From Malus domestica (taxonomy: Eukaryota > Streptophyta > Magnoliopsida > Rosales > Rosaceae), in the NCBI RefSeq assembly GCF_042453785.1, contig NC_091674.1, positions 25,312,001 to 25,376,000 of the forward strand: a stretch of 64,000 nt of DNA. The letters are read 5' to 3'. Shown in pieces: positions 1-11,603 of this stretch (positions within the stretch are counted from its first letter, which is position 1; each line of letters opens with the position of its first letter). The position numbers were made by a program, and so were the translations under genes. The notes under the pieces were generated by a model. That model was given only the letters and a program-made list of their open reading frames with translations. It was not told the DNA's origin and ran no database searches.

Positions 1-1095
1 TTGACGCTGTGATCGGATCTTCCTGGAATATGAGTGTCCCGGATTTGCCTCACCAATGAACTATCATCAGATAGTGATGAGGATGATGTTCTTTTATCCC
101 TCCGATTCGAATACTGAATCTGCGTCGGAGCTGTCAGCTGATGTTGGCGGCTTGCCATTTTTCAGAACTTTGAATTAAAATGCTTAAGGGAGAGTGTAAA
201 ACTTTGGGATCGAGTGGCTTTACGGTTTCAAGAAACTGAGCCTTTATATAACAAGAAGATGATGGAATAAAACTTAAAGCCTTACGAACAGGTACCTTGC
301 TTGCAATTAGAGTCTAAAAGACAGGCAAATATGCTGCATTATCTTGAATCTGAGGTTTTCTGTCGAAAGGTATATTTAGAAATAGAGCTAATAGGTGAAT
401 AATGTCGACCACTCCAAGAAATGAAAGATCCAAACTCGAGTAAATATGAATGGACAATAGTCAATCGTTGATACGTATGAATCTGATGTGCTCCAAAACA
501 CCAAATAAGCACATAGAGGCGACATTTCAAGGGAGGAAAAAATTTAAATTTTGCATCAAATACGCATGGACGGTCGTTAATTGTTGATATGTATGAAGGT
601 CACGGTCAGAAGCGTTGCTTCGACTTCAAAACTCGAAATGTTTCTTGTAAATATATGTCATGTCAATGCGTATACCTTAGTCATTTTAGGGCTAACATTA
701 ACGATTAGCGAACTTTAATTAATTTAATTTCCAAATCTTAGTCGATTGATTCCTAAGAAAGAACCATAAACTTGGGAAATCAAACTTTTGCCAAGCATCC
801 AAGTAAACATTAGCATTCTCAATTAATTCACCTTCTTTTCTTTTTCTCCCTTTTTCTTTTCTTTCTTTTGGGAAATTATACTCTAATTAGATAAATTGCA
901 GAAAAATCTGCTCCCATTGGTAGTCTTTTTTGCATACTTTATTATTTTTTTATACTTGTGTGAAGCATATGGCAGTGAACTGTAAGCTTCCATCCCAAAC
1001 CAATTATGTACGGTCTTGAAGAAAGGAACTATGTGAAGAGGCATTTCTGAATGAAAGAGAAAAGCAAGGGACACATACAGTTGAGGTGATTGAGA
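1..1095. other. Intergenic stretch at left edge
   Basis: No convincing gene is visible. ORFs here are short and overlap randomly on both strands. The only coding-like signal is the decayed fragment listed separately at about 61-372. The rest is AT-rich non-coding DNA. Confidence 0.5.
61..372 (+). pseudogene. Possible decayed coding fragment, unidentified
   Basis: Reading with two frame changes and one in-frame stop gives a protein-like string: an acidic start with SSDSDEDDV, then SASELSADVGG, then LRESVKLWDRVALRFQETEP, and after the stop a piece containing YEQVPCLQLESKRQANMLHY. One open stretch runs for roughly 25 codons on each side of the stop near 269. The composition looks like protein, but I recognise no family and the length is short enough to be chance. 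It may be the last exon or a dead copy of a gene outside the window. Confidence 0.25.
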
Positions 1096-1239
1096 GGTGT
1101 AATATCCACACATCCCTTTTTACTTCTCTCACACCTTTTTGATTTTCGGCCGTCGGATCGGATGAATTGAAGAAGATCAACGGACATAAATTAACAAGGG
1201 GTGTGTGAGAAGTAAAAAGGGGTGTGTGGATAGCACACC
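1096..1239. mobile_element. MITE family A, copy 1
   Basis: Terminal inverted repeats of about 40 bp are visible. The left arm starts GGTGTAATATCCACACATCC and the right arm ends in the complement of a near-identical sequence, TAGCACACC. Both arms contain CTTTTTACTTCTC. The short centre includes CCGTCGGATCGGATGAATTG. A second copy in opposite orientation lies at 19398-19532. No clear target duplication is seen for this copy. Confidence 0.75.
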
Positions 1240-1869
1240 CCCTATGACTATACTAGGAGGAGGATTTTGATAGTACGGGTGCACTGTCAGTCACTGGCGA
1301 TTCGTAACAATGCTACAATGATATGGTACGGACAATGATTGAAATTTCTCAATACGGTCGGAAAATGAGACAAAGATATGAAGAGGGGGGGTGAACTCTA
1401 AACTTCACTACATGTCGAAGAAACTCTTAAATTTTGGCTAAAATATGTCGATATTCCTAACGTGTCGCCATATGATATTCCTTAAAGTTTCATTTTAGAT
1501 TTATGTTTTTGGACAAGTTTTCATCATTTCCATCGAAGACAACCTATATCAATATCGATATTTCACCAATACTACTGTGTACAGTACAACATAATTAAGA
1601 TGCACCTGTATCATATAAGTTGCTCTCATCTTCTAAAATTCCTCTTATCACGGTTTAAACCGACACGTAAGGAGGTAGCAAGAACAAAAGCTAGACTAAA
1701 TGCTTGAGTTTTTTTCTTAATTCACTTTTCCTATTGTAGGATGCAGTGCAAGGGAGCAAAATGGACGAGAGAAAAAGAGAGATTCTACCTTGGCATTTGG
1801 TAATTGGAAAACTTTACCACACAAATCACGTGTGCTCTACAGTATACATGCTTGTTTGATCCCCCAAAG
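1240..1869. other. Intergenic stretch, nothing recognised
   Basis: AT-rich DNA without a supportable ORF or repeat. Its last eight bases (1862-1869, CCCCAAAG) are the left target-site duplication of the hAT-type element that follows. Confidence 0.5.
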
Positions 1870-2512
1870 TAGGCCTGGCAAACGGGTCGTGTCAGTCGTG
1901 TTCGTGTCGTTTTCGTGTAACACATGTTATCTTAACGGGTCGTGTCGTGTCACACCCGTTATCTTAACGGGTCCTTAACAGGTCGTGTCACTTTACCCAA
2001 CGGGTAAAGTGACCCGACCCGTTATGACCCGTTATGACCCGTTAAGAAAAATATATTTTTTTTCTTAAATTTGCACATACCACACATTGCCACATAAATA
2101 TTATTTCAAAACATTAAAACACATTTGTCGTTTAAGTACTACATCTACACTCGAAAATAAGAGCCTAATAAAAAAATAATACATACACTACTAATCTATT
2201 ACAAATTTTAAATGTGCAAGGATATGCAAAATGAAACAGTTTTTGTTTTCAAGGTTGTGAAATCTTTCTCAAAAGTTTAAACCTCAATTTACAAAATCCT
2301 CGATTTACATCGATCATCATGAAATTGCATTGGAACTTTGGCTTGATCTATTGCCTTCAAGAGTTATGTTGATGATGCTTTCAGTAAGGTTTTCCACGTC
2401 ATAACTATCTTCTGCATAAACTAAGCATAGAAAAACCAAACATTAAAAATCATTCAAATTATGAGAAGTTTACCAAAATAATTATGAAAAAAAATAAAAC
2501 AATAGTACTATA

Positions 2513-5500
2513 CCATACTTTTATTAAGTATAAACATAAGATTTTGTGGTATCCACTAGTGTAAATATTTTAAATTGAAGATCGAATTCAATCATTGTAT
2601 TCATATAAGGTCAAGGAGTGTAGTTGTAAAAAATCATCAAAATCGGAGTTAAATTAACCGTTAAATCGTGATTTTACGTTTATAACCGTCGAAAAGTTTT
2701 GTCCCGTTACGTGCTCTCTGAATGTTTGTTTTTTGCAATTTTTGGCGTATGCGATCTCGAAATATATACAAACATGTTTGACGGTTGGATCATTGAAACT
2801 AGTTTCGTAGAATGAGTATCCCATCAAAACAATAGATTCACTAATACTTAAGAGTTTATTCATACTTTTATTAAGTATAACATAAGATTTTGTGGTTTCC
2901 ACTAGTGTAAATATTTTAAATTGAAGATCGAATTCAATCATTGTATTCATATAAGGTCAAGGAGTGTAGTTGTAAAAAATCATCAAAATCGGAGTTAAAA
3001 TGACCGTTAAATCGTGATTTTTCGTTTATAACCGTCGAAACCTTTTGTCCCTTTACTTGATATCTGAATGTTTGTTTTTATGCAATTTTTGGCGTATGCA
3101 ATCTCGAAGTATATATAAACATGTTTGACGGTTGGATCATTGAAACTAGTTTCGTAGAATGAGTATCCCATCAAAACAATAGATTCACTAATACTTAATA
3201 GTTTATTCATACTTTTATTAAGTATAATATAAGATTTTGTGGTATCCACTACTGTAAATATTTTAAATTGAAGATCAAATTCAATCATTGTATTCATATA
3301 GGGTCAATGAGTGTGGTTGTAAAAAAACATCAAAATCAGACTCAAAATGACCGTTAAATCGTGATTTTTCGTTTATAACCGTCGAAAAGTTTTGTCCCGT
3401 TATTTGATCTCTGAATGTTTGTTTTTTGTAATTTTTGACGTATGCGATCTTGAAGTATATACAAACATGTTTGACAGTTGGATCTTTGAAACTAGTTTCG
3501 TAGAATGAGTATCTCATCAAAACAATAGATTCACTAATACGTAATAGTTTATTCATACTTTTATTAAGTATAATATAAGATTTTGTGGTTTCCACTAGTG
3601 TAAATATTTTAAATTGAAGATCGAATTCAATCATTGTATTCATATAAGGTCAAGGAGTGTAGCTGCAAAAAAATCATCAAAATCAGAGTTAAAATGACCG
3701 TTAAATCGTGATTTTTCTTTTTATAACCGTCGAAAAGTTTTGTCCCGTTAATTGATATCTGAATGTTTGTTTTTTGTAATTTTTGACTTATGTGATCTCG
3801 AAGTATATACAAACATGTTTGACGGTTGGATCTTTGAAACTAGTTTCGTAGAATGAGTATCCCATCAAAACAATAGATTCACTAATACTTAATAGTTTAT
3901 TCATACTTTTATTAAGTATAACATAAGATTTTGTGGTATCCACTAGTGTAAATATTTTAAATTGAAGATCGAATTCAATCATTGTATTCATATAAGGTCA
4001 AGGAGTGTAGTTGTAAAAAATCATCAAAATCGGAGTTAAATTAACCGTTAAATCGTGATTTTTCGTTTATAACCGTCGAAAAGTTTTGTCCCGTTACTTG
4101 CTCTCTGAATGTTTGTTTTTTGCAATTTTTGGCGTATGCGATCTCGAAATATATACAAACATGTTTGACGGTTGGATCATTGAAACTAGTTTCGTAGAAT
4201 GAGTATCCCATCAAAACAATAGATTCACTAATACTTAAGAGTTTATTCATACTTTTATTAAGTATAACATAAGATTTTGTGGTATCCACTAGTGTAAATA
4301 TTTTAAATTGAAGATCGAATTCAATCATTGTATTCATATAGGGTCAAGGAGTGTAGTTGTAAAAAATCATCAAAATCGGAGTTAAATTAACCGTTAAATC
4401 GTGATTTTTCGTTTATAACCGTCGAAATGTTTTGTCCCGTTACTTGATCTCTGAATGTTTGTTTTTTACAATTTTTGGTGTATGCGATCTCGAAGTATAT
4501 ATAAACATGTTTGACGGTTGGATCATTGAAACTAGTTTCGTAGAATGAGAATCCCATCAAAACAATAGATTCACTAATACTTAATAGTTTATTCATACTT
4601 TTATTAAGTATAATATAAGATTTTGTGGTATCCACTAGTGTAAATATTTTAAATTGAAGATCGAATTCAATCATTGTATTTATATAAGGTCAAGGAGTGT
4701 AGCTGCAAAAAATCATCAAAATCAGAGTTAAAATGACCGTTAAATCGTGATTTTTCTTTTTATAACCGTCGAAACGTTTTGTCCCATTAATTGATCTCTG
4801 AATGTTTTTTTTTTGTAATTTTTGACGTATGCGATCTCGAAGTATATACAAACATGTTTGACGGTTGGATCTTTGAAACTAGTTTTGTAGAATGAGTATC
4901 CCATCAAAACAATAGATTCACTAATACTTAATAGTTTATTCATACTTTTATTAAGTATAACATAAGATTTTGTGGTATCCACTAGTGTAAATATTTTAAA
5001 TTGAAGATCGAATTCATTACTTGTATTCATATAGGGTCAAGGAGTGTAGTTGTAAAAAATCATCAAAATCGGAGTTAAAATAACCGTTAAATAGTGATTT
5101 TTCGTTTATAACCGTCGAAAACTTTTGTCCCATTACTTGATCTCTGAATGTTTGTTTTTTGCAATTTTTGGCGTATGCGATCTCAAAGTATATACAAACA
5201 TGTTTGACGGTTGGATCATTGAAACTAGTTTTGTAGAATGAGTATCCCATCAAAACAATAGATTCACTAATACTTAAGAGTTTATTCATACTTTTATTAA
5301 GTATAACATAAGATTTTGTGGTATCCACTAGTGTAAATATTTTAAATTGAAGATCGAATTCAATCATTGTATTCATATAGGGTCAAGGAGTGTAGTTGTA
5401 AAAAATCATCAAAATCGGAGTTAAATTAACCGTTAAATCGTGATTTTTCGTTTATAACCGTCGAAATGTTTTGTCCCGTTACTTGATCTCTGAATGTTTG

Positions 5501-8023
5501 TTTTTTACAATTTTTGGTGTATGCGATCTCGAAGTATATATAAACATGTTTGACGGTTGGATCATTGAAACTAGTTTCGTAGAATGAGTATCCCATCAAA
5601 ACAATAGATTCACTAATACTTAATAGTTTATTCATACTTTTATTAAGTATAATATAAGATTTTGTGGTATCCACTACTGTAAATATTTTAAATTGAAGAT
5701 CAAATTCAATCATTGTATTCATATAGGGTCAATGAGTGTGGTTGTAAAAAAACATCAAAATCAGACTCAAAATGACCGTTAAATCGTGATTTTTCGTTTA
5801 TAACCGTCGAAAAGTTTTGTCCCGTTATTTGATCTCTGAATGTTTGTTTTTTGTAATTTTTGACGTATGCGATCTTGAAGTATATACAAACATGTTTGAC
5901 AGTTGGATCTTTGAAACTAGTTTCGTAGAATGAGTATCTCATCAAAACAATAGATTCACTAATACGTAATAGTTTATTCATACTTTTATTAAGTATAATA
6001 TAAGATTTTGTGGTTTCCACTAGTGTAAATATTTTAAATTGAAGATCGAATTCAATCATTGTATTCATATAAGGTCAAGGAGTGTAGCTGCAAAAAATCA
6101 TCAAAATCAGAGTTAAAATGACCGTTAAATCGTGATTTTTCTTTTTATAACCGTCGAAAAGTTTTGTCCCGTTAATTGATATCTGAATGTTTGTTTTTTG
6201 TAATTTTTGACTTATGTGATCTCGAAGTATATACAAACATGTTTGACGGTTGGATCTTTGAAACTAGTTTCGTAGAATGAGTATCCCATCAAAACAATAG
6301 ATTCACTAATACTTAATAGTTTATTCATACTTTTATTAAGTATAACATAAGATTTTGTGGTATCCACTAGTGTAAATATTTTAAATTGAAGATCGAATTC
6401 AATCATTGTATTCATATAAGGTCAAGGAGTGTAGTTGTAAAAAATCATCAAAATCGGAGTTAAATTAACCGTTAAATCGTGATTTTTCGTTTATAACCGT
6501 CGAAAAGTTTTGTCCCGTTACTTGCTCTCTGAATGTTTGTTTTTTGCAATTTTTGGCGTATGCGATCTCGAAATATATACAAACATGTTTGACGGTTGGA
6601 TCATTGAAACTAGTTTCGTAGAATGAGTATCCCATCAAAACAATAGATTCACTAATACTTAAGAGTTTATTCATACTTTTATTAAGTATAACATAAGATT
6701 TTGTGGTATCCACTAGTGTAAATATTTTAAATTGAAGATCGAATTCAATCATTGTATTCATATAGGGTCAAGGAGTGTAGTTGTAAAAAATCATCAAAAT
6801 CGGAGTTAAATTAACCGTTAAATCGTGATTTTTCGTTTATAACCGTCGAAATGTTTTGTCCCGTTACTTGATCTCTGAATGTTTGTTTTTTACAATTTTT
6901 GGTGTATGCGATCTCGAAGTATATATAAACATGTTTGACGGTTGGATCATTGAAACTAGTTTCGTAGAATGAGTATCCCATCAAAACAATAGATTCACTA
7001 ATACTTAATAGTTTATTCATACTTTTATTAAGTATAATATAAGATTTTGTGGTATCCACTAGTGTAAATATTTTAAATTGAAGATCGAATTCAATCATTG
7101 TATTTATATAAGGTCAAGGAGTGTAGCTGCAAAAAATCATCAAAATCAGAGTTAAAATGACCGTTAAATCGTGATTTTTCTTTTTATAACCGTCGAAAAG
7201 TTTTGTCCCGTTAATTGATCTTTGAATGTTTTTTTTTTTGTAATTTTTGACGTATGCGATCTCGAAGTATATACAAACATGTTTGACGGTTGGATCTTTG
7301 AAACTAGTTTTGTAGAATGAGTATCCCATCAAAACAATAGATTCACTAATACTTAATAGTTTATTCATACTTTTATTAAGTATAACATAAGATTTTGTGG
7401 TATCCACTAGTGTAAATATTTTAAATTGAAGATCGAATTCATTACTTGTATTCATATAGGGTCAAGGAGTGTAGTTGTAAAAAATCATCAAAATCGGAGT
7501 TAAAATAACCGTTAAATAGTGATTTTTCGTTTATAACCGTCGAAAACTTTTGTCCCATTACTTGATCTCTGAATGTTTGTTTTTTGCAATTTTTGGCGTA
7601 TGCGATCTCAAAGTATATACAAACATGTTTGACGGTTGGATCATTGAAACTAGTTTTGTAGAATGAGTATCCCATCAAAACAATAGATTCACTAATACTT
7701 AAGAGTTTATTCATACTTTTATTAAGTATAACATAAGATTTTGTGGTATCCACTAGTGTAAATATTTTAAATTGAAGATCGAATTCAATCATTGTATTCA
7801 TATAGGGTCAAGGAGTGTGGTTGTAAAAAATAATCAAAATCGGAGTTAAAATGACCGTTAAATCGTGATTTTTCGTTTATAACCGTAAAAACGTTTTGTC
7901 CCGTTACTTGCTCTCTGAATGTTTGTTTTTTTGCAATTTTTGGCGTATGCGATCTCGAAGTATATACAAACATGTTTGACGGTTGGATCGTTGAAATTAG
8001 TTTCGTATAATTCGTATCCCATG
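2513..8023. repeat. 346-bp tandem repeat array with 7-unit higher-order repeat
   Basis: About 16 head-to-tail copies of a unit of 346-348 bp. Landmarks such as ACATGTTTGACGGTTGGATC and CACTAGTGTAAATATTTTAA recur at that spacing. The block around 3105-5425 recurs almost base for base at 5530-7850, an offset of 2425 bp or exactly seven units, so a recent duplication created a higher-order repeat. Each unit carries a minus-strand ORF of 60-120 codons beginning MNTMIEFDLQFKIFT. The ORFs change length with single indels, so I treat them as by-products of the repeat. The array lies wholly inside the hAT-type element. Confidence 0.92.
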
Positions 8024-8039
8024 AAGTTCAATGGTGTGT

Positions 8040-8335
8040 GTGTGTATATATATATATATTTATTTATTAAGTAGATTTAAATCTATTTATTTTGTATGTA
8101 TAATTATTATAGTTTTTAGGGGTATAAAATTTAATATATATATATATATATATAAAATTATTATAGTTAATATTTTGGGTATAATTATTATAGTATATAT
8201 AATTATTATAATTATTATAGTTAATTTAATATATATATACATATATATATATAATTATTATAGTTTTTAGGGGTATAAAATTGTTAAATTAATATATATA
8301 TATAATTATTATAGTCTTTTTTTAGGGTTATAGGT
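8040..8335. repeat. AT-rich simple-sequence zone
   Basis: Several (TA)n tracts alternate with repeats of a core reading ATAATTATTATAGT and GGGGTATAAAATT. This separates the 346-bp array from the right subterminal region of the hAT-type element. No coding potential. Confidence 0.85.
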
Positions 8336-8535
8336 TATTAAATTAATATTCTGCTTATCGTGTATCGTGTTACCCACGTGTATAGCCGAACAAACTCGTT
8401 ATCTTAACAGGTGCTTATCGGGTTACCCGATAACGACCCGTTTCGTTATCGTGTCGACCCGAACACCTGTTAATTTCGTGTCGTGTCGTGTCGGGTTATC
8501 GGGTCGTGTCAGGAATTGCCAGGCCTACCCCAAAG

Positions 8536-9033
8536 CATGAAATAAAATTGGGCACCGCCTACCATGGACCACCATATAAAGACATGGGCTTGGGTTAGCA
8601 TATGGGTTGGCCCAAGAACCAAACTAGCTAGGCTTGCAATAGAGGATGATGAAAATTGGGCTGGACCAAACTGGCCCAAGCTCAATTTTTTGACCCGACT
8701 AAAGTTGGGCCGAGTGCATTTTCGTTGTTGTATTGCCCGTCCGTAACGGTTTTGGGATTTGCATTTTCGTTCGATCAAGATTTAACCCTGACCTCAAGTT
8801 GCTTTGTTTGTTTGTTAAGCCTCGTTGCCGGTTGAAGAGATTCCGAACGGGTTAGCGCTTCACTGGATCCGAACTCGAATCCGAGTTCGGATCAAGCTTT
8901 CCTTGGACTAGTATATCAAACTTTTGGCCCAACAAATCATTTCTACATCTGGGGCTTTAACAAATCCAGCCCAAAATCTAACAAACAAAATGGCCCAACA
9001 AACTTGACCCAATGTTTGTGGGGCATAAGTCGG
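8536..9033. other. Upstream flank of PIMT gene
   Basis: No supportable gene. Two overlapping ORFs on opposite strands near 8509-8778 look like chance. The segment leads into the foldback and the 5' region of the methyltransferase gene. Confidence 0.5.
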
Positions 9034-9186
9034 TGATCCCTTTTCCCAAATCCACTTAATCAATTAATTCGGTTCTTGAAATTTGATCCAACTGCTACAA
9101 ATAGAATGATCCTTTAAATTTTAGCAGTTGAATCAAATTTCAAGAATCCGAATTAAGTGATTGAGTGAATTTGGTGGAAGGGATCC
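9034..9186. repeat. Foldback element upstream of PIMT
   Basis: Inverted arms of about 62 bp (9034-9097 and 9123-9186) share AATTCGG, TTCTTGAAATTTGAT and CAACTGCT, separated by a loop of about 25 bp, with GGATC/GATCC near the outer ends. The right arm ends 148 bp before the first in-frame ATG of the methyltransferase gene, so the hairpin lies in its promoter or 5' UTR. It is probably a small foldback MITE. No clear target duplication is seen. Confidence 0.7.
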
Positions 9187-9282
9187 GAAGAGTATCCTTT
9201 CTATTGAAAGAAGCAGGGTCGGAACACACGTGTAAAGTGGATTCTTGGCGGTGAAAGAAGAGAGAAGAAAGAGCTAGAGAGC

Positions 9283-9292
<10 letters not shown>

Positions 9293-9325
<33 letters not shown>
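9293..9325 (+). repeat. (GA)n microsatellite in PIMT 5' leader
   Basis: A pure GA run of about 16 units ends nine bases before the first in-frame ATG at 9334. GA/CT tracts in 5' leaders are common in plant genes. A complementary CT run follows exon 1 at 9586-9609. Confidence 0.95.
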
Positions 9326-9327
<2 letters not shown>

Positions 9328-9333
9328 TGGCAA

Positions 9334-11235
9334 ATGAAAAGCAGTCTTTTTTTATCCCCTGCAGCAGCAAGAGCAACAAGAAGTATAGGCCACTTAGCTT
9401 ATGGTTCCCGCTATCCAGCGCACACTGTGCAACACCGCTTAACCTTCACCGCTCTCTCTCATCGCCATAGTCGTCGTCACACGTTCGCGCTCCTTCCAAC
9501 CACCGCTCTGTCCTCCTGGCCCCTCCTCCAAAACCCTAATTTCCTCACGGGGAACCGTAACTCTCCCTTCCGCGGAATGGAGGTATCTCTCTCTCTCTCT
9601 CTCTCTCTCCCCTTCTCTGTAAACAGAGCATTTGAGTTTCTGGGTTTTTGTCGTTTCAGCTTATGACCGTATAAAAAATCAATCTTTTTGTTTGTATTGA
9701 TTAGTTTCTTATACTTTTTTGTCAACCCATTAGAGCAAAATTTAATTTGTTATTGGTAATAAGCTGGTTTTTATGGATTTTTAATCGTGGTATTATCTAA
9801 TTCTTGTAGTTTTTATTCCCAAATATTGTGGATTTTTGATCATTTTAGTCTTCGATTCGAATCGCTTTGTTGCTTGTTTGTGTTTGCAATCTGATTAATG
9901 ATGGTAGGATTTGGATTTTCAACCTATTTCCGATGTGGGTTCTTCTTGTTTGTGTTTGATTTGAATCATTTTTTTAGTTTTGAATCTTTTGACAGTGGAA
10001 ACAACACCGAAATCGGGTTTTTCTTTTCGCACTTGTTTTGTTTAATTTGCAGCGACACTGCTCCGGGAGTAGCATTAATAGGAACAAGGGGATGGTGGAT
10101 CATCTGAAGAGTTATGGAGTGATTAAATCCAAAAGGGTTGCTGAAGTGATGGAGACTATTGACAGGGCTTTGTTCGTGCCTAATGGGACCCCGCCGTATG
10201 TTGATTCCCCCATGTCAATAGGTTATAATGCCACCATTTCTGCACCTCATATGCATGCAATGTGCCTTCAGTTGTTGGAAGAGAATCTGCAACCCGGAAT
10301 GCGTGCTTTGGATGTTGGCTCAGGCAAGATTGTCTATTACATGTTTGCAGATAACACATTCGCGTAAATGAAATTCACGTTTTGACGTTTGAATGCCATG
10401 GAAACCGGAATAGTTTGCAATTGATATGCTTCATGTTGAAGGCGGTCATAGAGATCCTGACACTTCCTTTCATGTATTTTGTTTTGCAGGGACGGGATAC
10501 TTGACGGCGTGTTTTGGGTTGATGGTTGGGCCGCAAGGCCGTGCAGTTGGTGTAGAGCACATTCCTGAGTTGGTTTCTTCTTCAATTACGAATATTGAAA
10601 AAAGTGCTGCCGGAAAATTATTGAAAGAAGGTTCCCTTTCTGTGCATCTCGGTGGTATGTTTCTGAAACCCAGGGTCACACCATTGGAATTGAAACCAAG
10701 TAAAAGGAAAAACAAAACTTCACTCCATCTTGTCAATTTGTAACGAGAAAAATTGCTCAGCTGTAGATTACTAGTGTGTTTATGCACCGGAAACAAAACA
10801 CAAGCGTTTCATCCAATTTGTTGCCAAAGTTTGGCTGCTATGCACATGATGTATCGAGTGTTACCACTCGCAATGCAGTCTTTTTTTCCAGAAAAAGGGA
10901 AAAATATGCATCATCTTAAGACATGATTTTACTCGTGCGGAGTGTTAACTACTCGTTTTATTGATTCAACAATTATTCTTGCAGATGGACGGCAAGGTTG
11001 GCCGGAATTTGCTCCTTATGATGCCATCCATGTCGGCGCAGCTGCACCAGAAATCCCGCAACCACTTATTGACCAATTGAGGCCGGGAGGCAGAATGGTG
11101 ATTCCGGTGGGAAACATATTCCAGGATCTGAAGGTTGTGGACAAGGGCTTGGATGGTTCAATCAGCGTCCGGACTGGAACTTCTGTTCGGTATGTTCCTC
11201 TCACAAGCCGAGATGCTCAGCTGCGAGGTTCTTGA
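9334..11235 (+). CDS. PIMT: Protein-L-isoaspartate O-methyltransferase
   Basis: This enzyme methylates isoaspartyl residues from S-adenosylmethionine and so repairs aged proteins. Coding exons are 9334-9582, 10053-10323, 10490-10654 and 10985-11235, which join in phase to 311 codons. The substrate-binding region has VDSPMSIGYNATISAPHMHA, the SAM-binding motif I reads ALDVGSGTGYLTACF across the exon 2/3 junction, and later motifs include YDAIHVGAAAPEIP and LRPGGRMVIPVG. From the ATG at 9577 (ME followed by RHCSGS) the protein is 230 residues, the usual plant cytosolic length. The upstream in-frame ATG adds 81 residues rich in S, R, T and A with almost no acidic residues, resembling an organelle transit peptide. 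Plant PIMT2 genes are known for alternative N-termini, so both starts may be used. Intron 2 has a GC donor. The gene faces the CP31-like gene tail to tail. Confidence 0.93.
9586..9609 (+). repeat. (CT)n microsatellite at PIMT intron 1 donor
   Basis: A run of about 12 TC units begins three bases inside intron 1, directly after the GTA of the 5' splice site at 9583. In the pre-mRNA it is complementary to the GA run at 9293-9325. Confidence 0.95.
10324..10489 (+). other. PIMT: GC-AG intron in PIMT (intron 2)
   Basis: The only junction that restores the invariant motif I (GSG then TGYLTACF) uses donor CAG|GCAAGA at 10323/10324 and acceptor TTTTGCAG|GG at 10489/10490. No GT donor nearby gives the conserved protein. 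GC-AG introns are a minor class of U2 introns with a strong AG|GCAAG consensus, which is matched here. Confidence 0.9.
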
Positions 11236-11603
11236 GGTGCTATACGTCATAGCCACGATCTGTGTACAGATAAACTTTTGCCTGTTGTTTGTACTATATT
11301 TACCCGTCGCGACGGTTTTGCTTTAAATCTTTAGTTCTTGAGATGAAATGATTTCAGTGTCATGCAATACAAATGAAAATATAATGCGTTTCAATTGCTC
11401 CATGCTTCATAACAAAATGGTAACCACAACAGCTGTTCCCCAAAATTAATGGAGTCAAAACTTGGACACTACGTATCGTTTCGGACTCGAACAATAATCC
11501 CACAAGTAGGAACCACAAAAAATCCTCGCTGAAAACCGGCTAACATATAACTCATCTGAAGAAAAATGAACCAAAACGGAACTTAGGTTTCATCCCGGCT
11601 GCG
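11236..11603. other. Convergent 3' region between PIMT and CP31-like gene
   Basis: The stop codons of the two genes face each other 368 bp apart, so this segment must hold both 3' UTRs. AT-rich motifs are present, but I cannot place either cleavage site with confidence. Confidence 0.7.

Larger units (their letters stand above)
1870..8527. mobile_element. Non-autonomous hAT-type transposon, 6.66 kb
   Basis: The element begins TAGGCCTGGCAA and ends with the exact complement TTGCCAGGCCTA. It is flanked by the perfect 8-bp direct repeat CCCCAAAG (1862-1869 and 8528-8535). An 8-bp duplication is the hallmark of hAT transposition. Both subterminal zones (1880-2045 and 8350-8510) are full of short CGTGTCGTGTC and ACCCGTTA/TAACGGGT motifs, the usual type of hAT transposase-binding repeats. 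No transposase reading frame is present: the interior is a 346-bp tandem array followed by AT-rich simple sequence. It could only have moved with transposase supplied in trans. Confidence 0.88.

Noticed and set aside
2654..7973. Series of minus-strand ORFs starting MNTMIEFDLQFKIFT in the tandem array
   Set aside because: The unit length of 346 bp is not a multiple of three, each ORF is confined to about one unit, and lengths jump with single indels. Similarity among them follows from the DNA repeat, not from protein selection. A dN/dS test across units would settle it.
8031..8270. 79-codon plus-strand ORF rich in I and Y
   Set aside because: It is the translation of (TA)n and ATTATTATAG simple sequence.
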